Positions 45,729 through 57,672 of a stretch of 64,000 nt of DNA are shown in pieces; the first letter of the stretch is position 1, and every line of letters begins with the position of its first letter. Source of the stretch: Vigna angularis (Eukaryota > Streptophyta > Magnoliopsida > Fabales > Fabaceae); assembly GCF_016808095.1 (NCBI RefSeq), contig NC_068970.1:14924501-14988500 (forward strand), in the 5' to 3' direction. The position numbers and the translations under genes are program-made. Under the pieces are notes generated by a model, which did no database searches, was not told the origin of the DNA, and was given only the letters and a program-made list of their open reading frames with translations.

Positions 45729-47942
45729 TTACTTTATTAGTGTCTGCTTAGGTGGGGTGTTGGTGCTGGTGCTAGCTGGATTAGCTAAGGGTGCATACGG
45801 TGCCATCCTTAGGTTAAGGGTGTAACAAGTCCTTGCCTTTCTCAGGTCTATCTTGATGGTGATGATTGTTGAATAGTCCTCGACTGGGAATTTTATTACC
45901 ATATGCAAGGCGGACACAACGACACCGAGCTTGTCCAAAGTTCTTAACCCGAATAAGATGTATAGGAGGTGCATGCATCCATAATGAGATATAATCTTTG
46001 GTATGAACCCATTCTCCTACGAAACCGATCAGAGGTTGTGGATAGGGTTAAATTAGGTTGGTGGGGACGTCCAACTTCTTGAAGGCGTGTCAGAACAGGA
46101 TGTTGGTTGAACTCCCTTAATCTATGAGGATCTTATGGACTCGCCATTTGGCAATGGTTGTCATGATGACTACTGGGTTGTCATGATCTGGGTCATCTAA
46201 TCATAAGTCCTCATTGGAAAGGTTATAGGAGGTAAATGTTGTGACGAGAACTAGCTTACCGAGTTGATGCTCCCCTGGTATCTTTTTTGTGCTGCTTGGG
46301 AGCTTTCTCCTTTGGTGAAACCTCTAGTGGTCATATGAATGCTACCCCTTGCTTGGGTGGGGTTTGGTTGGATGGTCTGACTCTAAATGACTAGTTGCAC
46401 AAGAGCAAGTTGTTGATTTTAGACAGGCTCGGGCCCTAGGATTTTGAGGACCATGTTGGGTTGGTTTGGTTATCCTTGACCAAGTCCTGCAAAACCACCT
46501 CATCCTTTACCTCGACCTCGACCTCGAAAGTCTTCGCGTCCTCTACCTCGACCATCATTTTCCTACTGAATGAAATGAGCCAAGGGATCAAATTGAATCA
46601 TTTCTTTGATGAGATCCTTTAGCTGGTGGCATTCCTTTGTGGTGTATTATATGCTCTGGTGGTAGGAACACTTTTTGGTAGGGTCGATCTTGGGGGGAGA
46701 CAGTCGGGGCTCGAGGAGCTGAAGGAGCTCCAAGTTGCACGCTTATTTGAGTATGATGTTCTTGTTAGCGTTCAAAGGAGTGTATCGGTGGTATAAGACT
46801 ATAGTTCAATCATTATTCTTTATGTTCTCCCCTCTTGTTGGGACGTTGAGCTTCTTTGTCCTTTTTAACTTGTTTGCTTCAATAGTCATGTACATGGCCA
46901 CCTATTCTCTAATATCATCTATGTTGTTTAGTCTCTTCGTAAAGAGAGAGTTTGAGAAGGGTATGTGTTGTAGACCATATATCAATGAGTGCATAATCAC
47001 AAATGAAGTGAGGTCCCAAATTGTTGTCATTGTCGTGGTGAATCTCTTCATGAAGTGTCTAAGGGTTTCGTTTGCTCCTTGCTTTATGTATTTTAGGGTT
47101 GTTAATGTGGTAGGCACTGCCTTACAATCAGTAAATTGGGCTATGAACATGGTGCTTAATGCTTCAAAGGAATCCATGTAATATGGGTAACATGTACTAC
47201 CAGTCTAGGGTCTGACCATCCAAGGTGGTTGGAAACAACTTGCAAAAAACTCTTTCATCTTGAGTATGAATAGTGACTTGGATCAGATAAGCCTTTAGAT
47301 GTGTGGCCAGGTCGGTTGTCCCGTCATATTTTTTAACATTGATGAGGATTCCTTTGGGAATGTGGGCACAAGTCACCTTTGTCGTGAAAGGATGAAAGTT
47401 CTTGATGTGGTCAGTCTTGTCCCAAAATTTTTGGGTGTGTACCCATGGAATCTTGGCGTGGGTTGTGATGTCTATGCCTATCTGATCCTGTTCTGAGTGG
47501 TGGAAACATCTGTGAGTTTATCCTGTTTTACATCGGATTAACTTGTTCTGGTCTCTTTGAGTTTTACGTCGACGGGATTGGTCAGGACTTTCATGCAAAC
47601 CTCACTATGTTGGTGGTATGCACTTTGTTCAAGAATTACTTGCACCTTCTTCTTGGGAGTTAGGTCGAGGTTGGGGAGGTGATTTCTCATTCTTCAGGTT
47701 AATTAGTTTTTGCTGGAGTTTTTGAAGATCCCTTTAATGTTGAGCACATAAGGTTGCAAGCTCGACATCATAGTGTCTACACTATTCTTCGATTTGTTGA
47801 GTTAGTGTTTGCATTTGATATGTAAGGGTTGTCAATGGGTTGTATTCCATATCGTTGGAAAGTTGGGCTTGACTTCTAGTGGTGACCATGAGAAGGTGAG
47901 GCTAGGGGAAAGTTTTATCGAGACCCTACGATGGGTGCCAAA
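45729..47942 (-). mobile_element. Decayed Ty3/gypsy retrotransposon: gag and protease-region remnant
   Basis: Minus-strand translation from about 47420 gives HPFTTKVTCAHIPKGILIN, YDGTTDLATHLKAY and LFPTTLDGQTLDW. Next come DSFEALSTMFIAQFTDCKAV, KQGANETLRHFMKRFTTTM (46902-47177) and, near 46750-46600, YTPLNANKN and PKSVPTTRAYNTPQ-type words: a Retrotrans_gag domain and its zinc-knuckle approach. At 45729-45974 the frame TLDKLGVVVSALHMVIKFPV followed by ARTCYTLNL matches the post-protease region. Stops and frameshifts interrupt throughout. A primer-binding-like TTTGGCACCC follows an LTR-like end at 47943. Reverse transcriptase, RNase H and integrase are not seen, so this is a truncated fossil. 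Confidence 0.85.
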
Positions 47943-48369
47943 TGTTCTTACTGGGGTCCTAGGCGTGGTCCCATGAATATGTGGCGTGATTTAAGTGGGT
48001 TTGAAGTCTCTGACGTGTACTCTTAAGGGTTGAAACATGAGAGAAGATTGAACTACAAAAGATTCTTCAACACTCAAGTCAGTAAGAGAGTTTTATGATT
48101 TATGATAATAAAATAGTGAGTATAAGTGTGATTATTAGAGTGATTACATATTTCCTAGAGAATACTAGTTATATTTATAAGATTAACATGAGTTGTGGAT
48201 TTATGTTGTGATATTAAATAATATCATTGAAATAATACTTACCTCAAATAAATAATAATAACAAAATGATACCTTAGGTAAATAATAACAATAATATAAA
48301 ACTTATGAGATTAACTATGATTGTGTAAATATGTTAATATTCACTCAATAAATACATTTTGGACAATTC
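47943..48369 (-). mobile_element. Putative 5' LTR of the gypsy remnant
   Basis: On the minus strand this would start TGTCCAAAATG and end AAGAACA, next to the primer-binding-like TTTGGCACCCATCG at 47929-47942. A TATAAATATAACTAG box lies at about 48165-48179 (minus). The inner boundary is well placed. The outer boundary is a guess because no second LTR or target duplication was found. Confidence 0.45.
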
Positions 48370-48409
48370 CAAGATGAAGAGATTTAACGAGTCTCATTGA
48401 ACCTTGTTC

Positions 48410-48447
<38 letters not shown>

Positions 48448-50540
48448 CCTAGATACACTTCTTAACAACCATAATCATTACTATAACCAAACCAATAAAC
48501 ACCAAAATTAAACATACATTTAATTATAAAGAATACTAGTAAAATTAAGAGTATACATTTTTAACAAAAATGAAAAAAATATAAATCGTATCATTTTCTA
48601 TTTAGTTAAAGAAATTAAACATATATAATTGGTAAAAACAAAAATAATTTTTTTTTTCATAAATGGATCTTAAACCAATCATGTATTCATTCTTTGTTTT
48701 GTGAATATTAGTTTCATTGTATATATAAAGATTTTATTATGAGTAGAAATTGAATATATATTAAGAAATTTACAAAAATTTAAACACTTTCCTTAACTAA
48801 TTGAACTAGACATGCTTGATTATTGAGGTATGTAAATATAGACATGCTTAATTATTAAAGTATGTAAACAGGGATATAAGAATAACTTAATAGTTTAGAA
48901 GAGAAGGAAAGAGAGATTATGGTTCAACTTTTTTTTTTTATTTTGAAGATATAAGGTTAGTTTCATAGATTTGAAAAAAAAAATATATGTTGTGAATTCA
49001 ACTTTTTGATTAACAAATATTAAAAAAAATTAATATTCCATAAAATATTATATTTTAAAATTACTTTTTTATACTACTTTTTAATTTTTTTAAAGAACAT
49101 ATTAATGCATTTTAATATTTAAATAATATATTACTATATTATAATTATTTAAAATAATATACCTTATATCTATAAAATTATTAATATTTAAAAATACGAT
49201 GTCGCAATAAGTTTACTCAAAACATAACTGTTCATTGGATTCTCATATGGTCCTTAGTTGGATATGGGAGTCAATATTAGTACAAGGTGTGGGACCCAAC
49301 TCTTCACTATTGCGACAAGACAAGAGAAACATCCACCTGCAACAATGCAATAGTTTAACTTTATTTTTATTAAATATAAAAAGTTCAATAAACAACGCAG
49401 AGTTATTTGTTTAAGATAATTAAAAACTACAATTAATGTAAATTTAATTTTTTATTTTAAATATATTCAAATAAATTAAAAATGCTCAACATTTATTCAA
49501 ATAGTATGCTCTTTAAATAATTTGTTCAGTTAAATTTATTCTAGAGATTAAAATTATTAAATATTTACACTTAGTTAAAAACAATTCTAAAGCATTTTCA
49601 AATATATTAAAATATTTATATTCAAGCATCCATTTAGTTTATTAGATCTTATATACAAATATAGTTATTGGTTTAGTATCTTTAATTTATACCTTAATAA
49701 AAATAATGTTTATCAAATTCAATTTATAATTTATCTTTAATTATCTTATATTTATCTTTTTTGTTTAAATTTGAACGATTACGATATTTAAACTAAATAA
49801 AAAAGTATAAATGTCAACTTATTAAAATAATTAAAGAAAGATACCTCTGTATTTTAAAAGTAAATGAAATTTAAGTATTTAACATGTAAGTAGATACACG
49901 TATAATTAGTAAAGAAATATTCTAATTATATAGAAAAGCACAGTGTTAATAGAAATTGACATAGAAAAAAAAACAGAAACGGGCGGGCGCCGAAATTACA
50001 GAATCTGTCGTGAACAGGATCATCTCATCCCAAATCTTGAAAATTAAACTAATCCTACTCATCAAAACATAATGTCACCCTAGAAGTTACACACCATAGA
50101 CAAAAAAATAAAATTCCCCATCTTCTATAGTTTTATTCGTCTCATATGGATAAAATATTACGATAATTCCACCAACTTCTTACCCTTCAAATTTCTGGCA
50201 CAAGTCATAAATCTGTAATTTAAGAACCATCCTCAATACATTCAAATTTTATATGCTATTCACACCTACCACACTTCGACAAATTTCGGTACCCGTATAA
50301 GAGAATATATGTAACTATAATTTCTCATAAATAAAAATATTATTTTATAAACATAAATTAATTAAAACAAAAATTTATAAACAGTTTTTTTTTTTCAATT
50401 TTGAAGATTTTATATAAGTAGAATTGATATTAAATTCTTCTAAACGAGTATTTTATAACGAAAATTGAAAAATTAATTAAATAAATGAAAAAGCTGCACG
50501 GGGTTCTGTGCTTTGTCTCCCGCTGCCACCTTCCAAGTAA
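48370..50540. other. AT-rich intergenic region
   Basis: Contains a (TA)n run at about 48413-48446 and a possible ~120-bp inverted-repeat element at 49203-49317. No gene recognised. A short GC-rich island (GGGCGGGCGCCG, near 49981) stands out but matches no clear site. Confidence 0.65.
48413..48446. repeat. (TA)n microsatellite
   Basis: TA run of about 16 units. Confidence 0.95.
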
Positions 50541-50712
50541 AGAATGGTAGTAGTACATTCCTCTTCACCTAGCACTAAAATATTTCTTTTTAAAAACATA
50601 ATTAATTAAAATTAAAATTAAAAATGGTATGGTAGGACTACTTTCCTCTCCTTCACCATGCACTAAATATATTTCCCTTTAAAAACATAAATAATTAAAA
50701 ATAAAATAAATT
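50540..50712. repeat. Imperfect tandem duplication in the TPX2-like gene promoter
   Basis: Two diverged copies of a ~90-bp unit: GGTAGTAGTACATTCCTCTT and GCACTAAAATATTT, then CTTTTTAAAAACATAATTAA; and GGTAGGACTACTTTCCTCTC with GCACTAAATATATTT, then CCTTTAAAAACATAAATAAT. They lie 220-390 bp before the start codon. Confidence 0.8.
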
Positions 50713-50928
50713 ATAATTTTTTAATTACAGTTTAAGCCAAAACCCCTCATAAACAGAAGCCAGCCAGTTCTCTCTCACTGTTACTGAGCTATCTCTCTGT
50801 GAGCTCAAAAGAAACGGATTCTTCGTTGTTGGGATTAGATTCGGAGCTCCGAACCCGCATTGCACTCAGTTCACCTACTAAACGACACCGTAGAGAAACA
50901 GATAGTGTCAGTGTGTGTGAAAGAGGTA

Positions 50929-53900
50929 ATGTCGATGACGATGGTGATGGAGGAAGACGAAGACGCAGAAATAGAGCACGTTTTCGTTGCTCATGAAATC
51001 GATCTCGATTACGAGTTCGACGCTGCTCGGTTCTTCGATTTCACTCGACCGGAGACTCCAGCGGAAGCTCTCCAAGCTGAGCTTTGGTTTCAAACTGCTG
51101 CTAGTTACCCTCCTTTGCGTTAGTATCCTTCTCTTTCTAACACGCATGTCAAATATTTACATGAAGCGTTTCGTTTCCACATTTTTCGTTTGCCACATTC
51201 TGCCAAATTGTTTTCTATATTCGTTTTTTCTTTTTATTTTCGTTCTTTTCGGTCTACACCCTCTTTTCTGCTGTTCTTGCTGAAATTACGCAATCTGTGT
51301 TGTTGTTTCTTGGCTTCAGCGTTTGTTAGAAGGCTGGTTGTGAGAGAGGATTTGTTCTTGGACGACGTTAGCGATTCGCCAAAATCCGAAGGCCTGGACT
51401 GCACGAGTAATGTTGATGATGAAAAATCCAGTGTTCCGTTACAGACGGGAATTTTGGACACGGCTTTTGAAGATAATGGTATGCCTCAACCATTTTACTT
51501 TCTTTAATGCCGTTTACTTGTTCTACTGACTTTTCTCTATCTTTATGCAACTCTCATTCTCACTGAAAGTTGTCCAAAACGACGTCGCAATCAACTTGCT
51601 TTTGTATATTTGTATATTCTACTAGTCTTCCCAGTGTTTCCTTTTGCCTGATGAATTTTTCAATTTCTATTATTATTTACACCTTAGGTGATCCGATTAA
51701 GAAGTAATTAGTTGTTACACTGATATTTTGTTTACTACAGCTTCAACATTGGGGAATAATCATTTATCTTCATGAAACTCTCTTGTCAAACTAGCAAAAA
51801 TAATTTATGATTTCTCTTAAATAAATTGGACCGAACACACTATGTAGTTTATGTATTGTTTTTGTTAATGTGAATAAAAAAGAATGGAAATTGGGAAGCT
51901 TAGTTTTCTGGCCCTGGGATGTTCTGTATTTAGATCCGCCTTTGTTGGGTAGGGTGTCTCTGTTGGTAATCATGTGGACCTATGTGCATTAAAATGTTCC
52001 GTGTTCTATCTGCTAGTTGAAGTGGAACCATTGAAAGTCATTGTTGTTGAATGTGAACATATTTTCCACCGCCTGCTACTCAGCAGAAAGTAAAATTTTA
52101 CCAGGCTTGTTTTGTACAAGCCTTAGCGTAATTTTTAAATTATCACACTCTTGTTGAGGTCCTTCTCAAATAACTGCAACAGTGACCTGTATGCAGTAGA
52201 TATCTCTATTCCGCTCGAAGTGGTAAGTTGAAAACTCTTATATGTAATGGGCTTATACAGAGATACACTTGTTACATTCAAGCTTTCTGCGCTCATTACT
52301 TTCTCTTGACTTGTTGGTGATGCCATCTTCTGTAACTGTTAGGACCAAAAGCACTTAGTGGAAATATGTCTCATTTATTGGTTGGAATTCTACAAAATGA
52401 CAGTACAAGACCACTACAAGAACCTTCAGGTAGCAATCTGATACAATACCATCATCCAGATGCTAACGTATGAGGGCTGTAAATCTGCTCAGGGGCTTAG
52501 CATCTTATAATCCTTCTTAATATGTGAATAAAAGTATCATCAATTGATTAGTTTCACGAATGCAGCTTTGGAGTTACCAGTTTCTTTCTAGAAATTAAAT
52601 ATACAATCTCAGGTGCTAATGATATTCTTTGACATATAATCCTGATTTATGTTGCAAGTGTCTCTTGTGCTATGGTTATTCTTGGTATGACTGTGATTTA
52701 ATTTTTTCTAAGGATTAACTCTCCCCAAAGCTTAAGGTGGAGACAATGTGTGATCTCACCTTACCTTATTTAGTTATGAAAAATGATGGGGAAGGGATCA
52801 AGTTCCATACCACATAGTCATTTAGGCTTAACTATGTCAATAACCACTCTCCCAAAAGTTTAAGTTGTTAGATGGAAGTACTTGAGGGGTGTTATATCTT
52901 TAACACAATTATTTTTTCCGAGCTTTTGATGTTTACGATATCGTTTTTGCAATTCTCGCTCATTTTCTCTATATATCTTCCTTTTCCCTCTTTCATCCGT
53001 TCCAACTTATTCTTATTCTGCTTTGAAATTGCATTTGTGTATTTTTCTAGGACTTACATTTGGCAGTAAGACAATCACCAACAATTTGAATTCTAAGGCT
53101 AAGTCTACCGTGTCAAAGAGTTCAACACTAATGAAACCTACCACCAGTCAATTGGCCAAGCAAAATCTCCCTGCTAAAAATGTTGGTTCAAGGTGAATAT
53201 TAGAATAAATTTCCATTTTTCATATTTAAAGCGACATGGTTTTTTCTTTGGGCGTGAGGAATAGAATGGCCATTTGTTTTGAATGTACCATTCCATTGAG
53301 CGGGCATTTTATTCTCAATGAAGTCATATTGTTTAATAAGTATAGCTGTGGGAGTATTATTACTGTATATCTTTGATTTTTTTTTTTCTGAAAAAAACAA
53401 CAGATAACCCTATACGTGCAACTCTTCCATTCTCAGATTTCAAAAGCTACTATTACAGAATGAACAAAATTTATCTATCTCTTCTGGGGTAGAAAGTCAA
53501 GCTTCCAAGAGGCAGAAACTAGAGGGCGGTCTCTTGTGTAAGGTCTGCAAGTTGCTCTATTCTTTCTTTATATTTAAAGAAACTGCCTTAAGATCTGTCT
53601 ATGTGATCATAAATAGATGTATACCAGAAATTGATCATAAAGATGACTGTATAATACTGTGAAATTTTACGCAGTTTCTAGAAAGTGGCAAATGGTTCAT
53701 CTTGAGAAACTTTTCCTAACCTTGTTACATTTGGATTGGATGTATCAAATTTCTCTAAGGAACTTAAGTGCTTGGTTGATATTTTTCATGGGTAGCGGTC
53801 AAATGCATTAAAAGAAATACATTTTTAGGGTGTGTTTGTGAGTTGGGTTTTGGAGAAGGGAAGGGAGAACAAACTTCTCATTTCTAATAAATATTCTCTA

Positions 53901-56900
53901 TTTTGAATTTTTTTTAAATGAAAGAAACGAAATTATAGATTAACATAAACTTAATGTCATAATCTTTTTGTTTATTTTTGTATATTACTTAACTTAATTT
54001 AAAAATAAAAAATGTACTCCCTCTTTCCTTTACCTCCAAAATGCACTTTCAAACATGCTCTTAGTCTTCAAGGTTTGGGTGGCTGTCGGAAGTACTTAAA
54101 ATGTGGAGCACGAACTCGAATGCTGGTTAAGTAATGTTGACATCACATTTATTTTAGACAGGGTGCTTAAAATGCTTTCTGTTTTGTCTCTGTGACAGGT
54201 TCCAGATGTGAAGCCTCAAACCAATTTTTTCCACAAGACTCGAATGAGGGTATGAATCCTGATGCAGAATTGTTGAATCTTCCCTTGGTAAATGTAGATT
54301 ATTAAAAAATTGTCAAGTATCCTCTTCATATGATTTACACGGTACTCGTGTTTTTATCCTTAATACGTTATTCCTTATTTGATTTTTCAAAACGAAAAAA
54401 GAAGTAATAAAAGTTTTTTTTTTTTTGTTAATTCAATGCCTGTTGTTGAGTGGAAATTTGTTAATGGCTAAAGGTATCCTCTTTTAAGTACCTACCTAAA
54501 CTGCAAATGGCAAGAGTATGAATTTTTTATATCTTTGAGGAATATGATCTTGTTTCTTAAGGGGGCAGGAAAAGGTTCATGTGATATACTCTACCCATTT
54601 GTATGTTCGTGTAGGATGTCATGGTTGAACAAAACTCTGGATGTTCGAAGCTGAGGCTTACTATTCCAAGGGAGCCTGACCTTAGAACAGCACAGAGAGC
54701 ACATAGGATGAGGTTTGTGATTGTGAATGTGTGAAGTTCACTGAAATTTGGATGATGAATGTTCTTCTTTAAGACAGTAGACATTAAGAAATAAATGCGT
54801 TCTGCAGACCTAAAAATGTTGCCGAGGCAGAGCGAGTAACAGTTGCAGCTCCCAGATTCAAAGCTCGCCCATTAAATAGAAAAGTTAGTTCTTGTATAAG
54901 TATAATTTCTTTTGTTTGATTAATTTGGTGCATTGTTCTCATCATCTTCTCTAAATTATGTTCACAATCTAGATTCTTGAGGCTCCTTCATTGCCACCTC
55001 CCAAAAGGAGCACTCCACGGTTGCCTGAATTTCAAGTAAGCTCGAGTTCTGATATTTAATTTCTCTATTCATCCATATTTATCACCATACTATTATTATA
55101 AAAGGAAAAGTACTGAACAAATAGTCAGGAAAATGATTTTGTTTCTACTTATTTATCTTTAAGTTCAGGTTTTCTGTATTTACTTCTCAGGAATTTCACT
55201 TGAAAACTTCGGAGAGGGCAATCCAACACACATCTGCTACGTCATCTTCACTTCACTGCTATGATTCTGATAAGGTTAATTTAATCTTTTTCATACAATT
55301 TTAAATATTAACAATTATTATGTATTTTTTTATTGTTGATATGCGTTTTTTTTGTTTCATTTTCCTGTTGCACGATAGATATGATTAGCCTGTCTGAAAC
55401 CAAAGTTATCTGGTTGCAGGGTTGGGATAAACATACTACTGTTTCTTTAGAAAATAGAATCAAGGATTTAAGAAGGTAATAAATTTGATGATAGTGATAA
55501 TGCTCTTTCAAACTTTGACTGTTCATTAAACAGTTGTACTAACTACAAAATACTCTCTGTCCATAGACCTACCGCAGGAGGTGCACCAACGTATGATGGA
55601 TTGGGGTTTACACACATTTTTAAAGCTCGGCCACTTAATAAGAAGGTAATGAGACGTCAATAATAAATTTGGATAAGGTATATGATAGTAACTTGCTAGC
55701 AAAGAATAAAATGTGAACCACATCATTATATTTTCTGGTGGCATGGTGAGATATTATTTTAAATTTTTTCATTATGATTTAAAAACTTTTCCATTTGAAA
55801 TAGTTTATACAATCTATATGCTTCAATGATGAAAATATAACAAAACTTGCACAGACGGTAGTATTTTTACTGCATGAAACAAAGTATTTATCTCCTTCAT
55901 AGTAGTATCGGGCAACATTAAATCATAGATATCTCATCACCATCAAGCTGTTATATAAAACACAACTCATATTAAAGCCGGGTCTAACTTAAATATCATT
56001 TATAAAACGAAGTTTTTCCTGAATTACCTTGACTATGATATACATTTTGGCTTATAGATGCATGTAGCTACTAATACTGACTTCTTTCTCAAACTCTGCG
56101 TCTGGGCCTCAGTATTCGTTAAGCTATATAAACATAATTAAGCACGTAATTTGATAATAAATGGAGCACTATTCTTTTACCATCCATTTTAGTTAAGATG
56201 AAGCTGCAAGTGAAAAACACCTTCTATAATTTTGCTGGATTCAATAGTATCTTTCCGTTTCAATCGTCGTTCTTCTATATTTTTACTTCAAATTTTCTTT
56301 CAAACTCTAATTTAAGCAAGTCTTCAGAAGAAAGGCGATTCTTTTTTTAAAGAGAGTTCAGGATTTACATGACATTGTTTCAGATAGTATCAGGATAACT
56401 TTCCAGGGGAAAATTTTGTACACAATCCTAAAGGAAATATAAGTAAAACTGGTGAATGAAACTATTATAAGATAAGTAGATAACTCTATTTAGTTCATCT
56501 TATTTTCTTTTCTTTATTATGTATGAGAACAATCTTAGTTCTGAAAGATGCCCACATAAGTCCGAAGTTCAGATTCTTTTGTTCCCCCTGTTGTCTGTAA
56601 TTTTGTCTTTTAATTTCATCTTTCATTCTTCCAATGTCTGACTACAGATAACTCGAAGTAAAGGGGATGGTGTTTTCCGTAAATGCAGACAGGAAACAAC
56701 AGTCCCAATGGTATGGCATAGTGCTTATTGATTTTTTCTTCCCATGATATTTTTTTTTTCAGAGTAGAAAATTTAATAATTGCACCTTGCTTCAATTCAT
56801 ACAGGAATTTGATTTACAGTCTGAAAAGGAGGTTCAGCAAGATCCGCCTATTGAACTCTTCAGCAAGGTGATTTTTCTTTTCGTTTTTAATTTATATTTC

Positions 56901-57672
56901 GGGCTTCCTTTTTTGCTTGGTGTGCTTTCTTGAGTTAATTCTCGAGCCTTCTAGAATGTAACTTTGCCACTTGAAATTTCATATGGTTTTGTTGTTAACC
57001 ATAAGATATTTTTTATAACGATTTCAATCTTTCAACTTTCTTGAAATGTTAGCTGTCTCTGACGTCTGAGTGCCAGCCAAATAATGGATCTCATTTCAAA
57101 CTGCCTCAGCATTCCGGGATGTGTAGAAAGGTTTATCCTCTACATTCCTTTCTTTTTATAGTTTATCCTACAATTTTGAATGGCACGTAAATGTTCTTGG
57201 ATTACTTTTCGTGTTGGCATTATATTGAGTCATTTGTTTCTTGGTGCAAGGACTCAAGAAAATATATTAAATTCTTTTGGTCCAGACCAAGAGGTAATAA
57301 TATATTGAGAATGTGTATGAAGAACACGACTTCTGTTAACATTTGCTTTTCCTATAAATTTCTAATTTTTAAATATTTGAATGTGATATTTCTATCTTTA
57401 GTGATTCACTATTAGTGACAAATTTAATCATCTAGCTGAGCTTAGACACGTCTTGCAGGAGAAGACTTTTATGTTTGGGGCAAATCAAACCTCTCGAGGG
57501 AATGGCGGTTGCATCAATCTGATGGGTGAAAGGAGGTATGCGCTGTTGACACCACTCTTCATGTTTAATACGATTGTTAAATCAGAACTCAACTTTAATT
57601 GATTGCTTTTATATATATATGTGTGTGTTCAACATCGAACTGAAATATTCCAGGAGCTTGGGAATTCGGTGA
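50929..57672 (+). CDS. TPX2-like protein (TPXL2/TPXL3 type)
   Basis: Seventeen exons join in frame to 496 residues: 50929-51118, 51320-51478, 52343-52429, 53051-53192, 53437-53542, 54199-54249, 54615-54712, 54808-54883, 54973-55035, 55191-55274, 55420-55475, 55567-55645, 56648-56710, 56805-56867, 57053-57130, 57459-57535 and 57654-57672. Residues 28-42 (YEFDAARFFDFTRPE) are the Aurora-kinase-binding-like motif of plant TPX2 relatives. From residue 257 comes the central TPX2 region (KLRLTIPREPDLRTAQRAHR), with two FKARPLN(R/K)K modules at 295-303 and 389-397. Family members bind microtubules, activate or target Aurora kinases and act in spindle assembly. The C-terminal microtubule-binding TPX2 domain of full TPX2 is absent, as in TPXL2/3. 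The start ATG lies after a purine-rich leader; in-frame codons further upstream lack the family's acidic start. Confidence 0.93.

Noticed and set aside
46735..47181. 148-codon plus-strand ORF
   Set aside because: It is the complement of the gag coding sequence, which reads convincingly on the minus strand (DSFEALSTMFIAQF).
49981..49996. E2F-like site (GGGCGGGCGCCGAAATT) upstream of the TPX2-like gene
   Set aside because: Does not fit TTTSSCGC on either strand and lies about 930 bp from the start codon.
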